Source: Paragonimus skrjabini miyazakii (lineage: Eukaryota; Platyhelminthes; Trematoda; Plagiorchiida; Troglotrematidae). Taken from it: a stretch of 64,000 nucleotides of DNA. Under the pieces are notes generated by a model. The model was not told where the DNA came from and did no database searches. It saw only the letters and a program-made list of their open reading frames with translations. Numbering within the stretch: the stretch's first letter is position 1; each line of letters begins with the position of its first letter. This document shows positions 13,561 to 26,365 of this stretch, in pieces. The position numbers were made by a program, and so were the translations under genes. The stretch is taken from NCBI GenBank assembly GCA_014338405.1, contig JTDE01000897.1:56175-120174 (forward strand). Direction: 5' to 3'.

Positions 13561-16500
13561 TGTAGTTGTTTTCGTACCATTAACTATGTCAACTTAGCCG
13601 ATTAACTAACACGGTTAATTGTAACGACTATCTGTAACACATACTCATGTGTAATGGTATTAATTTATCACCTAGATTTAGTCTATCGGAATCCTTAATA
13701 CCAGTCAGTATGTTTATATTAGTTGGAAAACCTGAAGATATCTGAAAGCCTGTTTTTTCAAGCAGTTTGGTGAAGACATGTTAGATTGTCAGGTGAGGCT
13801 ACTGGAGAAATGCATACCTCTTCGTTTTCCAGTCGAAGTTAGTTTCACTACTGTTCCAAGGAATCGTCCATAATAAAGTGCGTTTTTCATGTTGTTTTGG
13901 ACGTTCAGCATCTGCCGTTCTTCTAATTCGTCGTCTTTCAGTAGGTTTTTAAGCAGACACCTGGCAGGTTCACAATAACTCAACATATACGAATTTAGTT
14001 ATGTACGAGTGCATTCTACTTCAAAAAAATAAGTATCACCAGAAGTCTTTAATTTCAAATCGAAAGCAATATTTTTACCTCCCACTGAGCCATTTCCTGA
14101 CCTGAAATCAACGGTTCATCAAACATGGTGTGCCAACTCTGAAAATTCAGCGACATTCGCTGACGGAATGGGGTTTGGATTGAGAAGTGGAATCCCTGAT
14201 ATCCTCTGCACAATAACACGCAATGTGTTCCGCTTACACATTCTAAGGAGAAGTGAACTGGTGTTGCTCTGGCCTCAGAGTGGATGAAAACCTACTGCCG
14301 AATAAACCTGAAATTAGGTTTTCTAATCGCCTGTGTGTCAAATTTTGACTTACCAGAATGACGAATAAAGTTTGTTCACAAAAACGAATTTAAGTATTTT
14401 ACTGGTCAGCTCGGAAAGATATGTGTAGGCAGGTTGCGTTTAGTATGATAAGGCTGCCATGTTTTTGCACGGGAAACTGGACATTTCAAACTCACAAGTG
14501 TATATTCCGACTAGTTTACCTGTTCATTGGAAGAGTCCTATGCAAAATTCTTGCTTCTAACGTAAAAATGTTTCGTGAACAGAAAGCATTCTTCTTTGAG
14601 CTTAGTTCAAAGAAGAACACTTTTATGTAGAGCATTCTTCAGATAGGTTCCCTCTGTAGAATACCACTGTTGTATTTATAATGCACCAGTATTTATTAAG
14701 ACATGTGATTTACAACAACCTGACGGCGTTCACGGGATGTCATTCGTCGTACACATACATTTTGTAGTACCAGGCGGTATAAAGATAAGTTTTAAATGAT
14801 TTGTGGAGCAAAAGTGAGCTTCCATAAAAGTTGTTGCAATCCGGGAAAAAAAGATTCAAGTTCAAGCATTATTCGATAAAAATTTTCCGAATTTCTAGTT
14901 ATAAAGTGAGCAATTGCTGAGTGAATAGCGTACGAAGTGTTATTCCCATAAACAATATACATCAAACTGATTAAATCGTGTTATGTAAAGAGTGCTTTCA
15001 ACACGTGCTGAAGAGGAAACTGAACGTCGCGCGCTATGGATAAAAAAACTATTTGGATTCTGATTAACTTGGTTGGGGGAAGGAAGAAGGTGAGTGAAGT
15101 AGGCAGGATGTGCTTGTTTTAGACTCTAGCTTAACAGACCATATTCCGGCTAAGAAAGGTGAAGTGCTTGCACAACATTTCTTTAAGCACAATGTTCCGG
15201 TTGAAATTTACAGACGGCAGTAATTACCAATTATATGGAACCGCTTCAGTGCTACTGGTCACTCGTGAGCTGATACGTTTGCAGAACGTTTTGCAGGACG
15301 ACGGCTCCACGTGGATGCAATCTCAAAAAGCAATTATGGGGTTTTATAAGTATTTTGTGTGAAAAGACCATATGAATAAACATCCAGTTAACATGAACGC
15401 TTCTCAATGAACCTAAACGGAGTTTACATAATTGTTTGAACGTCAATCTGTTTTAACAGTATTGTTGTCGGGTCTCAACTTTTCCGGCATTACAAAATAG
15501 GATGACTTAGTAAAAGCTTGAATGGAATTTAGGAAATTATTTGCACAAGTCGTGACTGCAGTCCATTATGGGAAACTAAGTCAGCTTATCTGACTTCATG
15601 TCTTGTAACAGCCTGGAGTAAATTTAGTAGGCACAAATGATCTGTTTGAAGCTTAAAATATAATCGCAAATTTGTAACAAACTGCCGTTCCATTGGTGTA
15701 CAGTCTGTTGGACGGCCCTGTGAGCAGATTATCCCCGCTCTACTGATTGTCATAGGTGGTATTTTAATTGTTGCAGGTAAGAAAAATTGCTGGTTGGGGT
15801 GTACTTTGAATAGGTGGTCCAAATTTGCTTATATTTTCACTTCAGTTACACAAAAAATAACACTGAAACCTTTTCTTTTGGAACAATGAGCGCTACTTTT
15901 TTAACTGCTCGGAAACAAATTAATTCAAAGTGAGGGGAGTGATCACCAAAATATGAGAGTTAATTTGTGAAGTCTTTAAACCATCTGGTTTGCATTCTTA
16001 ACGGGTTGAGGGTTTGACTGGAGATTGCCTCATCAAATGTAGTTCGAATGGTATGGAACGTTTGAATGTTGTGTCGTAAACTAACACTTCAGAGAAATAA
16101 CACACAGTGGTCAAGAAGAAATGCACCTTGTTTGAACCCTATGAGGACTTAAAAGTCACTATAATGTGAAGTTGGTTTTGTCAGGTTCTGCTTCTGCGAC
16201 CACGCGGAATAACAGACACTTTGCATCAAGCCAATGACATTCAAGAGGTAACTCTTTCTTGATACAACTACCTTACAAATTGGATAAATTCTCCGCTCAT
16301 TTTAAATGTTCGTTTTGTACCTGCGAGATTAACTTGTGTTAAATTACTAAAACCACCCTATTACTAATGTTTTCTAACCACAGTCTGGGAACAAAGGATG
16401 CGTAAATAAATCTGCGTGCCCCAACATATGTTTTGCATACAACTCAACCCAACTCACTCCGTTCAAGTTGTTTGCCTTAAAGATTAATAAGGAAAACCCA

Positions 16501-17296
16501 AACCCACTTCATGACGTTAGATATCACTGAGCTCAACTTCTTATGGGTACATGCACATCAGTTCCTTAAGTTGAAAAACTGCGGACAAGTATGGTGATGC
16601 GGTGATCCCACTTCTCATTTGGGATTTCATCGTCAGCGGTTCAAGATATAATCTGGCTTGTTCGATCCTTTCAAAATGCAAACAGAAGCGTTCACCTTCT
16701 AATGCTACTTGGTGTCCACACATCGCCTCGAGTCCCTGCGGACCTACCCAGTACGAAATAACAACCTGAGTTGTGTTTAACCATTTGTACTAGCGTGATG
16801 TGAAACGTGGTATAACGTGATGTAACTATGTTACACAAGTGTGGTCAGTTGTTTACATTTGCAATTAATCCATCTTAGGCAAGAATCACGTTGTATTGGC
16901 TAAACACAACTAGAGTTAGAGGACAAAACGATTACACTCATAGTGTGTAGAGCATGTTAGGCACCGACTTCGGACATTTTATCTAACCTCAAATGAATAA
17001 CAACCAGAAGTGTGACCTTAGTTATCCAAACGTTGAAAGTTTACGAACTGTGAGTAACACAACGTTATAATGCTCTTCGACCCAGACAATTTAAGTAATT
17101 TTTCACGAGTTTCGTCACTGAAATCACATTAATAAAAGGACGTCAACGAAGACTATAAGAGATGGTTGAAAAATGAGACCTTATAAGTTACTGGTGACAC
17201 CTTAACAGTTGGATAGAGCCTGTCAACCTCAGCAATATACGTGTGATCCGTCTATGTTGTCTGCACGTTTGTTAAGTACCCTCAGGCCTAGTGTGA
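13561..17296. other. No gene recognised
   Basis: Short frames at 13,789-13,986 (-), 14,421-14,630 (+), 15,159-15,362 (+), 15,252-15,446 (-), 15,586-15,822 (-) and 16,541-16,723 (-) have no recognisable motifs. The 13,789-13,986 frame lies where an upstream part of PLE copy A could be, but shows none of its motifs. Confidence 0.45.
14589..14617. repeat. Perfect 11-bp hairpin
   Basis: TTCTTCTTTGA (14,589-14,599) and TCAAAGAAGAA (14,607-14,617) are exact inverted repeats with a 7-nt loop. The hairpin lies at the end of an unassigned open frame and has no evident function. Confidence 0.5.
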
Positions 17297-18059
17297 TTTT
17301 ATCTCCGAAGCTATTTCAATGTCCCATTTCACGTGCACTGTAAGTTGGCACGCCATCTCGTATGCGTAAGCTACCTCTCCAGTGATTGTCCGCTTTACAA
17401 ACGCAGAGTTTTGGGAAGGCATTTATTGAACCGGCAAGATTTCGCGAAGCCGCGGATACTGAAACAACCCACTAAAACCAAGATCAAAATACCTAGTTTG
17501 AGTTTGGTTCAAACAAAACCCAATCACAATTCGTTTACAATTGTTTACAAAAGTGAAGAACCTTCGATCGAACATCTGTTTGTATTCTACAACGCGCGAA
17601 ATGTGAGTCGTATTTACCGGTATAACTTGATTGTTCGGCCAGGAGAAGTCACTTCTACGGAACAGTAACCGATCTTACCACGAGGAATCCTGATCAGTTT
17701 GAAGGGTTCAGATGCAAAACCTTTTTGGCTATTTATCGTACAACTCAGTTCTTTCCGCTGTTTTAACTATTGCCCCTGTGATATCCCCCAAGGTTTCTGT
17801 TAGGCATTTCTTGGAGATTTCATACAAAACCTTTAGTTCTACTTACTGGCCATCGAAAACGACTAACTGGAGTAAAACATATTGTCGGATCAGTACTTCC
17901 TCTAATTCTAATTGCCAAAGCGCCGATGATGTATCCAGTTTGGTTGATCACCGGTACAATGTTGTGAGTTTAGTGTGTTCAATCCAAAACGAAACACTCA
18001 GTGATCCAGAATCGATAGACCCACAGTGGGTAGAAGACCGCAGACACCCAAGTTTCTGA
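17297..18059 (+). CDS. Candidate two-exon host coding region, unknown
   Basis: Two long plus-strand frames join cleanly through a canonical intron. The first is open from 17,297 and can end at 17,602 (protein ...FVFYNARN), where a perfect GTGAGT donor starts exactly on a codon boundary. The second can begin after TTCAG at 17,711, also on a codon boundary (MQNLFGYLSYN...), and runs to a TGA at 18,057-18,059. The implied intron is 109 bp. The spliced frame is about 218 codons. The first part is basic, the second Ser/Thr-rich with an acidic end (DPESIDPQWVEDRRHPSF). No domain was recognised. The first part contains no Met, so upstream exons would be needed. Matching donor and acceptor phases are what lift this above an ordinary ORF. 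Confidence 0.35.
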
Positions 18060-18139
18060 AAACAACAGAGAATTAATTGCCAAATGACCATAGTCTTGGT
18101 CGATGCAATCATTAACAAAAATAGAGTGGACATTTTGAT

Positions 18140-18448
18140 ATGACCTACCTGAGCTTAACGTACTCGTTGTCTCTTCGCCGACGGTGCACTATGAGTACTC
18201 CAAGGCGACCAGTGCATTCGAGGCCGCACACATCGAAACGCCATACGGTCGTGTCAGTACGACCTACGGCCCCTATGGTTCTTTTGTGTGCTACGCGCTT
18301 TCGTTCTCGGCCACGCAATAACCGCTCGCCGAACTCGCGAACGCCCATCCGAAAGCAGGTGTACATACGGAACAAGCCATCTAAAACACACGGAGGATGT
18401 CATGCCGTCGTTGTTCATTACATTAACACTAGTAGTGGTGTTTGTTGA
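18140..18448 (+). CDS. Arg/Ser/Pro-rich ORF in a CpG-rich patch
   Basis: An ATG-started frame of 102 codons lies 80 bp after the preceding candidate gene. It is rich in Arg, Ser, Pro and Thr. The DNA at 18,170-18,370 is distinctly richer in G+C and CpG than its surroundings, and a minus-strand frame is open over the same bases (18,145-18,375). That means openness here may reflect base composition. A CAG|GTGTAC donor-like site lies near 18,360. No family was recognised. Confidence 0.2.
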   Translation: MTYLSLTYSLSLRRRCTMSTPRRPVHSRPHTSKRHTVVSVRPTAPMVLLCATRFRSRPRNNRSPNSRTPIRKQVYIRNKPSKTHGGCHAVVVHYINTSSGVC

Positions 18449-18779
18449 ATACTTCACAGACTAGTGTTTACTCTCTTCAATTTATGGAAGACGTGATAAG
18501 GCCATCTTTCCAAAAATAAAGATGAAAAGGTTTTAAAGTAAACAATGCACTCAAACCTCTCGGTTATAAATGAATACTGGTCAACAACGTTAGAGACTCA
18601 ATAAACTTTTGGCGTATCCGGAAATTAGCATGATCATAGCCACGCAGTTACTGCTCAATGAACTCAGAAATGCTCGTCCGGATTATTTTTTGCAGACCGT
18701 CCGATTCAACGCTGTTTTCTCAACATCTGAAAATAAATATTACAACGCGAAAGACCTACCTAGATAACATTCTTATATT

Positions 18780-19430
18780 TCAGATTTTGACGACCAGGAT
18801 TTCGCTTACATGGTTTCAGTTGTCCATACAGCAGCTGCTTCGGAATGCGGTCATCAGCAGTTCGTTGGACGTGCCATAGCCAACGGAGCTGGTTCAGCAT
18901 CAGCATGGATCATATCCCGCTCATGTCCGTTCGCCGCAATACCTCAGTGTTCGGAACAATGTCCGACCACCGAATACTCAAAATGTCCCTCAGACATTGC
19001 ACATGGAAGCGGTTCAGATAGCGCACGTTCCGCTGATAAAGTATCCACGTTTCACTGCTGTGCAGCAGTATAGATAGCATCATTGAGTGGTAGACTAAGA
19101 TCTTGGTGTTCAGCTTCAGGTTGTGGTTCTTCCAAACACGTCCTTCAAGACGTCCGAAAGCAGTATTAGCCTTTGCCACACGAGCTCTCAACTTGTGGTC
19201 CGCGGACAGATCTGTGGACAAGTTGCGACCTAAGTAACAGGCATTCGAGCAGCTACGGATAACGTCCCCATTGACGCGGATATGGGTTGAAGGTGCAAAT
19301 ACAGCACATCCACCTGGAGAAGGCTGAAAGATGAGAAACGTCTTACTTGTGTTGATGTCCAGTTTGAACTTGGATGCCGCGAACGTAGAAGCTATCACCA
19401 AGCGTTACAGTTCTTCTTCACGTTGGGGAA
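18780..19430 (-). mobile_element. LINE reverse-transcriptase C-terminus (RTE-like)
   Basis: The minus strand encodes the end of a non-LTR reverse transcriptase. It reads LDINTSKTFLIFQPSPGG (the primer-grip region after the catalytic palm), then CYLGRNLSTD, then AKANTAFGRLEGRVW, LLHSSETWILYQRN, LNRFHVQCLRDILSIRWSD and IPNTEVLRR-like text. After a stop at 18,907 it continues as QLRWLWHVQR and IPKQLLYGQL to about 18,780. This is a different LINE from the RTE at 32-36 kb, closer to the widespread animal endonuclease/RT type with SLGKTEVLxQPAPG. The catalytic YADD region, endonuclease and 3' end are absent, so it is a fragment. Confidence 0.8.
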
Positions 19431-21130
19431 AAAATGCACCACAACAAAACATACAATACAAACAAAATAGTCAAAATAGAACCGTTCCATTAAGTAGATC
19501 TGCCTTAGCGCATTAGGTTATTTGGAACCACTATAAGATATTACTGAAAACGTGTTGCCAGAGTTAAAATAACTGCAGTTAAATAATGCGCCTTGGTCTT
19601 TAAATTAGCAGACAGCCAGTATAAATTTCACATATATTGGAAATATTGAAACTAATCACTAGGTTACGAAACCACAAAACCCAGCGCATCGAGACATTTC
19701 CTCAACTTCCCAATTTATCATACGAATCCCGGTTTCCTGTACAACGAGCTACCTACTTTACACCTTATAGACCACGATTACTGTGGAATTGCCAAAAATA
19801 GCTGATCTTCAGAATTGCCATTCGAAAATTTAAGACTTTACTCCGGGCATTGTTATAGCTTCCTTTTCAGCCATAACCGAATTATGAATACTATTTTTAC
19901 ATTGCCCCTCAAAATAGAAAACAACTAACACATACTGCAGAACTTTTACGGATGTCAAAGTTCCGTTCGATGGATCCTCCCTCCACCATAACGCGACTTA
20001 CGTGACTAATCGCTTGTCGTTGTTATTCTCAAAACCTGCATCCAAACATTTAAATTCTCCAGTTCTTCTCATCCGCATGCCCGCGCATTTGTTACTGCCT
20101 CTCATTTGCCCACTCCCCCACTCTTATGAGCAATGTCTTCTTAATGGCCATCATGACATCGGCATCAACTAATCGATCGGCCCGAAGGCCAGGTATTTTG
20201 TCATATACCAGACTGACTGGATTGCATTTTGTCGTCCCTTTTTTTGCATGCCGGCTTACAGTGATTGCAGTTGTCATGTTTGCACCCTTTATAGCCTATT
20301 GCCGATAACAGTAGTTTATCCCGTGAAAACAAAACACTTATGTTCGTTTCCTGTAATTGACCATATTGTTCATATTAATAGTGCCAAGTCTCCATCAATT
20401 TGATTTAGTCGTAATATACGGGATTGTCTGAAGAATATCATATGGATAAATTTACCGGTTTATTGAATGAAGATGTATAGGACGGTGAGGAGTTACATAT
20501 CATGTGGTATGCTGTTGTATATCATTTTACACACTCCCGTCAAATATGAAAATTCAATTAATTTAAGCTACTGACCAACGGATCACAAAGCGGAAGCCAC
20601 GAATAAATGAGCAGATAACTTGATTAGAACGAACATATTGCACCTGTAACCAGAACTGTCGACTACGGTGATAGCCGCAGCATCGGAACAAATTGTTTCT
20701 GGACGTACAAGAGAAGTGTGACATCCAGTTAACAAGCCCCAGCAAAAGGAAGAAAGTCCTTCTAGGTTCTCTTAGAAATCGCACAGGATGTGGCATGATT
20801 GGGCTGTCTTAATGATATGCTTTGTTACGGATGAATCTTTATATCGTGTAGGTATATTCACACAGAACAACTCCTCTATCCTTGATTACCAGCAATCAGT
20901 CAACGTCGGTCAAAATCCCGCGTTCATACAAAGTTTTCTATAGCTTCACCGTTAATGAGACAATGAGAGGTTGTAAGACATATGATAGTCCCTGGAGTAT
21001 CATTCCGTACATTCTGCTCATGCCAGAGCAGATCCCCCATTTTATGCACTAATACAAATTTCCACATTGCGTAGAGCGTAACTTCAGAGTTTGGACAGAT
21101 GGACCTGCACACGAAAGAAGCATGAGACAG
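19431..21130. other. No gene recognised
   Basis: Frames at 20,092-20,277 (-), 20,126-20,308 (+), 20,563-20,796 (-) and 20,924-21,112 (-) are short and unassignable. No repeat of note was seen. Confidence 0.4.
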
Positions 21131-21134
21131 GCGA

Positions 21135-21326
21135 CTACCATTGTATGTACCTCGTCAACAACGGTTTTGGATATTTCGAAGCACTCAACTGAAACGGTTC
21201 ATAGGATCCTTTTACAGCGGATTTTTTCACGGCTACAATAGAATATGAACCATCTGAAGGTTGACTGGGAGCCACGTTGACGACATCCCGGTCACGTTTG
21301 TAAATCTTCGTTATATTCATAAGCAT
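21135..21326 (-). CDS. Candidate first exon or small ORF, unknown
   Basis: A minus-strand frame starts with a genuine ATG (MLMNITKIYKRDRDVV) and reads polar, non-repetitive protein to KPLLTRYIQW and a stop. A GAG|GTACAT splice-donor-like sequence interrupts the frame after Leu-Leu-Thr. If it is used, the exon ends there. Codon choice looks ordinary and no transposon motif is present. No family was recognised, and evidence beyond openness is thin. Confidence 0.2.
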   Translation of the reverse strand: MLMNITKIYKRDRDVVNVAPSQPSDGSYSIVAVKKSAVKGSYEPFQLSASKYPKPLLTRYIQW

Positions 21327-21329
21327 TCA

Positions 21330-24300
21330 GTTGCACGAAAAGTTTTTTGGTGATTATCATTAGGCTTTTACAATTACCGTAGGTATTTGTACCACGTACG
21401 AAATCAGAGTAAAACTCAAACGACTAGGATATGTTACTCTTGAAATTGATTCTAATCCATTTATACACAGAGTTAACTGAAAAAGACGAAGGGAAGGACT
21501 CTGCCCCGTTAATAAATATTCCAATGACCTAGGGGTAGGATGTTACAATATGATGATCTCTCATCTGTTAATCTAAATGGACAAACAAATATTCACACTT
21601 TAAAAGTTCCTATCTCGTGCAAAATAGCAAAAACATGGTAAGAAGGCTTTTAACTGAGCACAGTTTCAAATCATCGTGGACGATTCACTTCTAGAATTGA
21701 GCACATTATAAATGCTCCGTAGATTAATGAGACATGTATCACAACAAAAGAAAACGCAATCACTAATTTGTTGTGGTATTAATCACAGTAATCTGAAACG
21801 TTCAAAACCAATTTTCTATGGCTATCCTCGCATTTATTATTTCCAAATTATTTTTTTTGTTTTCTTGTCTGTTTGTCTAATCTCTTAATCCTGTGAAACT
21901 TTACCCCGGGGGATTAAATGAGTTAGTTGTCTATGAGTTAACACCACAAAGCCTAACAGGATTGTGTTTCCTCATTGACTTATTCGGAGTTCATTAAATG
22001 AACGCATTCCATCACACTTAGTAAATCTGACGTTGGTCATGTCATGCGGTTAACTAGCACCAAAACTGAACAGGTTTGGTTTAGCAAGCGGATGCTTACC
22101 TTAATGCACAGAAAACGTTAAATCGACGGTTCAGAAAAACACTGCAAAGAAAGTGAAATCATTTTTTACAGTCAAGTTGAGAATTACTCTCGGCTTAGCA
22201 ACGAACCATGGTGACATCTTTTATAGGGCGATATAGTGCTTTAATGAATAGTCGCTACTTCTAGAAATCTGGGGAGATCGGTGAGTACAATACTAACTTT
22301 TTGTTTCATATCTGCCATCTATTACAAAATTTACAATTATAGGTTCATTAATAATATAATTTATGTCACTTCCTTTCAAAGTTACCGGTTCCCAATTATC
22401 CCAGATGCGATATATTTTCCACGTGTTATCCGATACACAGTATGAAAGTGAACAGTTTGTTAGGAGCCTGTATATTCTTCAATTTGAAATTATTTTCACG
22501 TTATTAGGAGACACAGTTTTGAACAATAGTCCGTGTACTGTATTTTACTATTGAACACATTAATATCAAGTATAATTTCACGAAGTGAATAACACATATC
22601 TTAGATACGGTCTCAGTCATTCCGGTCCTATTCAGTACATTACGTTTTGTCCTTTCAAGTTGGCCATAGTCAACAGACTCCAAAAACAGTGAAAAACTAC
22701 CAGTTTCGATGTCTCAACAAGTCATGGTTTTAGGGTCTTAGTGACAAGGCATCGATACGAATTTCGTTTAATTACATTCAAAAATACTTCATTAATCAGT
22801 CATCAGAACAGTACGATTAAACATTTTATGTTACAACAACTGCAAAAGTTAATAGAATAGTGGGTCAATACTCACGGATTTTGCATGAGCTGACAAACAA
22901 CACGCATTTCACGAAATCCCCTGTGCGTGATTTGCAGATCATTTTGGTATGAAGAGAAGTAGTTTACAGCTTAAAATTCCAATATGAGTGATCAACCAGT
23001 TTCAGAAAAACGTCCTAAGAACAGACAGTCAGTTCTCTTTCCCTAGGGACCTGCGTGCAATTATTTCGAACTAATACAATCTAATTAGTCTGGTAAAAAT
23101 CTGTTTTTTTTTTAGCTACCTACACTTGAAGGCGCATGTGTGTCTGTGCAAACATATCTAGGAGAGAGTTTTAAGCTTTTTTTGGAAAATCTGCAAGGGA
23201 ATTTGTGTGTTTTAATAGGTCTGTGTTTTTTCCTAGGTGAGATCATTTAAAACAAAAACCATAGTACAGACTCCGTTTTAAAAAGACTATAGTCATTATG
23301 TAAGTTTTCGATTTTGACTTCATTCCAGTGGTTCGTTCAGGTTTCAACTCTCCGACCAAGATGAAAGCACACTTTTCATTGAAACCTTCCATAGGTTTTT
23401 TTGTTTTATTTCTCTTATTATTTTATATTGATTAAGTTCGGGCGCATCGGCATTTGTCATCGTCAAATGCGATTTTCATGCATGTTATCCAACTATTTTG
23501 CATGCGACACAACTAGCATCCGGTCAGTGCTATAGGAAATTGATGCATATTGACTGAACAACAACTGCGGATGTGATGGAAGCGCGGTTTTATATAGCAA
23601 ATATGTTGGTAGAACAAGCAAGGTAATTGTTTATATCACTAGTATAGAGTGAGAAACTGTAGTAGTGGATAACAAGCGATGGATACCGACATACTTGCTG
23701 CTATGCAAACAGTTGGACCTATTGATTATCAGTGGAAGGCCAGTGGATAGAACTGGTGATCCTCATTTATGACAACAGAATGGACAATTGCGGTTGGATG
23801 TTAAACAGTATTGCAACAATTAACACTTAAACAATTCAGGAGCTTACTGCGTGGAAAGAAAGTCTTCTGCCTATCGACAAATGTGGGCGTACTCTAAGAA
23901 GAGAGTGCCACTATTTTGTTGTACGAACTCAACCAGAAATTTGTCGACAGATGCCATCTAGGTAGAAGTAGAAGAATTAATAGTAGTAGTAGCAGTATCG
24001 GGCTGAACCACACCCTTAGGGTGCCGGCTGCGCGGTCTCGGTGCAAATCTTGACTGGCTAAGCGTTCAGCAACTCCACATAGAGCCAATCACTCTGCTTG
24101 GTTTCAATGTATTTGAGACTTTCGACCATGAAAATGGAAATATCGCCAACGCCTCTGCGCCAGCATATACCAGTACATAGGATAGGCCAATGGAGTACCT
24201 ATGCTAGAATTGTGACCAGATTTGCGCATCAAATGCTGGTTTATCGACGCATACTCGTATGCATCGACGCAACTAATGTTTATGGAAGCAGCCGGATCCA

Positions 24301-25120
24301 TTTGGTTTAAGCAGGAATCGGTTTCTCTTGTCAGATGTGCCGATTCACTAACGTTGTCGTGCCCTACTCGACGCGAGCTTCATCAACGGCTCCTGATATA
24401 TTTCTCCGGTCGTAAATTGGAGAGCATCTGGACGCTTCTACCCCTACCGTCAATCAAGACTGATTTATACCTACTGACTGTTCTAAATTTCTTGAAAACC
24501 TAAAACACATTTATTTGGGGAGCTTGGAATTAATTGCTGCTATTCTCTGACAGTTGTCTCCCTATGAAAGACATTTTTCTGTCCTAATGCGCCAGCCTTC
24601 ATTGTGATAAGACACATGTTAATTAATTTTGGTTCCATCGTCTTTCCTTACTTCGACTGAAGCTGTGTAAATTGCTCTTCAAAATAAACTATAATAGTAG
24701 CGATTGAATAGGGGCATTTTAAAACAGACGGTAACTTTTGGTTTCCGTCCTTCTTGGAAGACTGAAGAATGTTTGTTACTTCGATAAGGTTAAACTTGAG
24801 CCCATGGTAATCGTTGGTTTAATGTGGATAGCTATAAATTCTTCTTGTTGACCGCTGGCCGAAACAATTTCCATCAACATTTCTTCTTTCCGTGGTGAAC
24901 TGCTTTAAGCATCAGTTTATTTGGACCTGGAGTACAGGGTTCGAACAATTTCAGCTCTGTAACTAGCTCTTCCATTGTCTATCAAGCCCAGGCTTCAGAA
25001 GTGTAAGACTTCCATCAATCGTGTTTTGTAAGAACCAGAACGGTTGGGTTCATAGAGTGTAGGACAGTATAAAATGAATCAAAATGGCTATCACTTGCAA
25101 GAATCACAATACCATTGTCA
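21330..25120. other. No gene recognised; short repeat tracts
   Basis: Frames at 22,363-22,554 (+), 23,894-24,088 (-), 24,098-24,310 (+), 24,104-24,301 (-) and 24,222-24,503 (+) overlap one another and show no motif. A TAG/TAGC-rich tract lies at about 23,980-24,000. The stretch 24,030-24,070 has a vague tRNA B-box look (GGTGCAAATCT) without a partner A box. Confidence 0.4.
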
Positions 25121-25124
25121 TAAT

Positions 25125-25370
25125 GTATGCAGTGTATAGCGCCATCAACTTTGCTTGAAATTATATTATATTTCCTCAAACAGCAAGAAGACAAACGTTG
25201 CAAGATATTACCATTTTGTCTTGTCTCATCAGCCGCGTGTTAACTACAAACAGAATTTATATTCGTATTGTTTGTGTTTCTGATGAGGTAGATCAAAATA
25301 TTAACAACCCACAACGTTCCTCTTTTTTCTGTTTTGATTTACTAGATGAAGGGAACGCAGTGCTGTAACA
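25125..25370. mobile_element. Diverged fold-back of two PLE 3' tails
   Basis: Two copies of the PLE tail face outward from an axis near 25,256. On the minus strand, CTGATGA (25,226-25,232) is followed by text matching the 49-kb PLE tail (AAAATGGTAATATCTTGCAA). On the plus strand, CTGATGA (25,280-25,286) is followed by text matching the 26-kb arm, up to AAGGGAACGCAGTG. The arms are well diverged, so the hairpin is imperfect. The arrangement is the same as at 26.1-26.4 kb but older. Confidence 0.55.
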
Positions 25371-26093
25371 ACAGAGATCAAATTGCTTACCACTGTTATT
25401 CCACTTATTTTTTAGGCACTTTCTTCAGCCTCATTCTGAATCATTTAAGTGCAACACCGCAAAATGATCTTCAAAATACTTACGCCTCACATACCTCTGT
25501 TATGTGACATACATATTCTGCAGTATCATTTCGTTTGTCTTGGATGTCCTAACCAGGGTAAAGCGAGCTCATTGCTTTATTCAAGCAATTGTCCGTTAGC
25601 TACCAGCAGGTTTGGTTACACTTCACCCGTTACTTGACTGCCATCGCCTAACGTGCACGGAACGAAGTCCTCTCATGGTCTACACGTTTCTCACGCGTAA
25701 ATATTGTTGCTAACTTTACGTTCGCATTGTTCTCACCAGTTCAATGAACGGAATATTATGGTGCCTCAAATGCAAGACCTACTTCGTAATTTGAATAACA
25801 AACATAAACTATCGATTTTCGAACCAAACAAAATTGCACTTCTTTTTATACAGTTAATTCCAGCGTAAATATGAGCAAAAAGGTTGGTGAATGGATGATC
25901 TAAATGTTTAATTGAATGAATACTGTAAGGTGTCATGCGCGTTTTACGCGACTCATAAAGTCTTCACTCATGAAATTAGACCGGGTTACGATAAAAATTG
26001 AATGATTTGCTCAATCAATTAATTTATAACATAGACAGGTTCCGATGTGAACATATCAACCCTGAGTTCCAACTGCAACCGAATTGTTAAAAC

Positions 26094-26105
26094 AATTGTA
26101 TCTAT
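26094..26105 (+). repeat. Target-site duplication, left
   Basis: AATTGTATCTAT, exactly repeated at 26,366-26,377 on the other side of the fold-back element. Confidence 0.65.
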
Positions 26106-26365
26106 TAACCAGTAACGATAGAAGACATACGTCACGAGATGTTAACATTTCGTTTACTCTCTTCAGTCACGAACGTAAAACATCGGAATATATAGAGCAT
26201 GCGGACCCAATCGTTGATTGTTTCTATTGTTGTTGCTATCCGCATGTCCTATATATTCCAATGTTTTACGTTCGTGACTGATCAGAGTAAACGAAATGTT
26301 AACATCTCGCGACCTATGTCTTCTATCGTTACTGGTGAATCGGATCAAGGGAACGCAGTGTTTTA
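26106..26365. mobile_element. PLE-tail fold-back element flanked by 12-bp direct repeat
   Basis: A 260-bp unit made of two inverted PLE 3' tails pointing outward, with arms of about 90 bp (roughly 26,113-26,203 and 26,244-26,335) and a short centre. The sense tail begins with CTGATCA at 26,278-26,284 (CTGAAGA at 26,166-26,160 on the other arm), followed 8 nt later by GAAA. The right arm extends further, to AAGGGAACGCAGTG. The unit is bounded on both sides by AATTGTATCTAT (26,094-26,105 and 26,366-26,377), a plausible target-site duplication. It carries no protein. The two arms produce mirrored open frames (26,084-26,281 and 26,163-26,432) that are not genes. Confidence 0.75.

Noticed and set aside
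14101..16750. Repeat shared between about 14,160-14,210 and the minus strand of about 16,600-16,640 (CGCTGACG and GAGAAGTGG)
   Set aside because: Only two short strings match, and the sequence between them does not align well enough to call a repeat.
18145..18375. Arg-rich minus-strand frame as a gene
   Set aside because: It overlaps a plus-strand frame in a GC/CpG-rich patch where stops are rare on both strands, and it has no splice or start support.
23950..24075. tRNA-like SINE from GGTGCAAATCT
   Set aside because: The B-box match is poor, there is no A box at proper distance, and no second copy was found.
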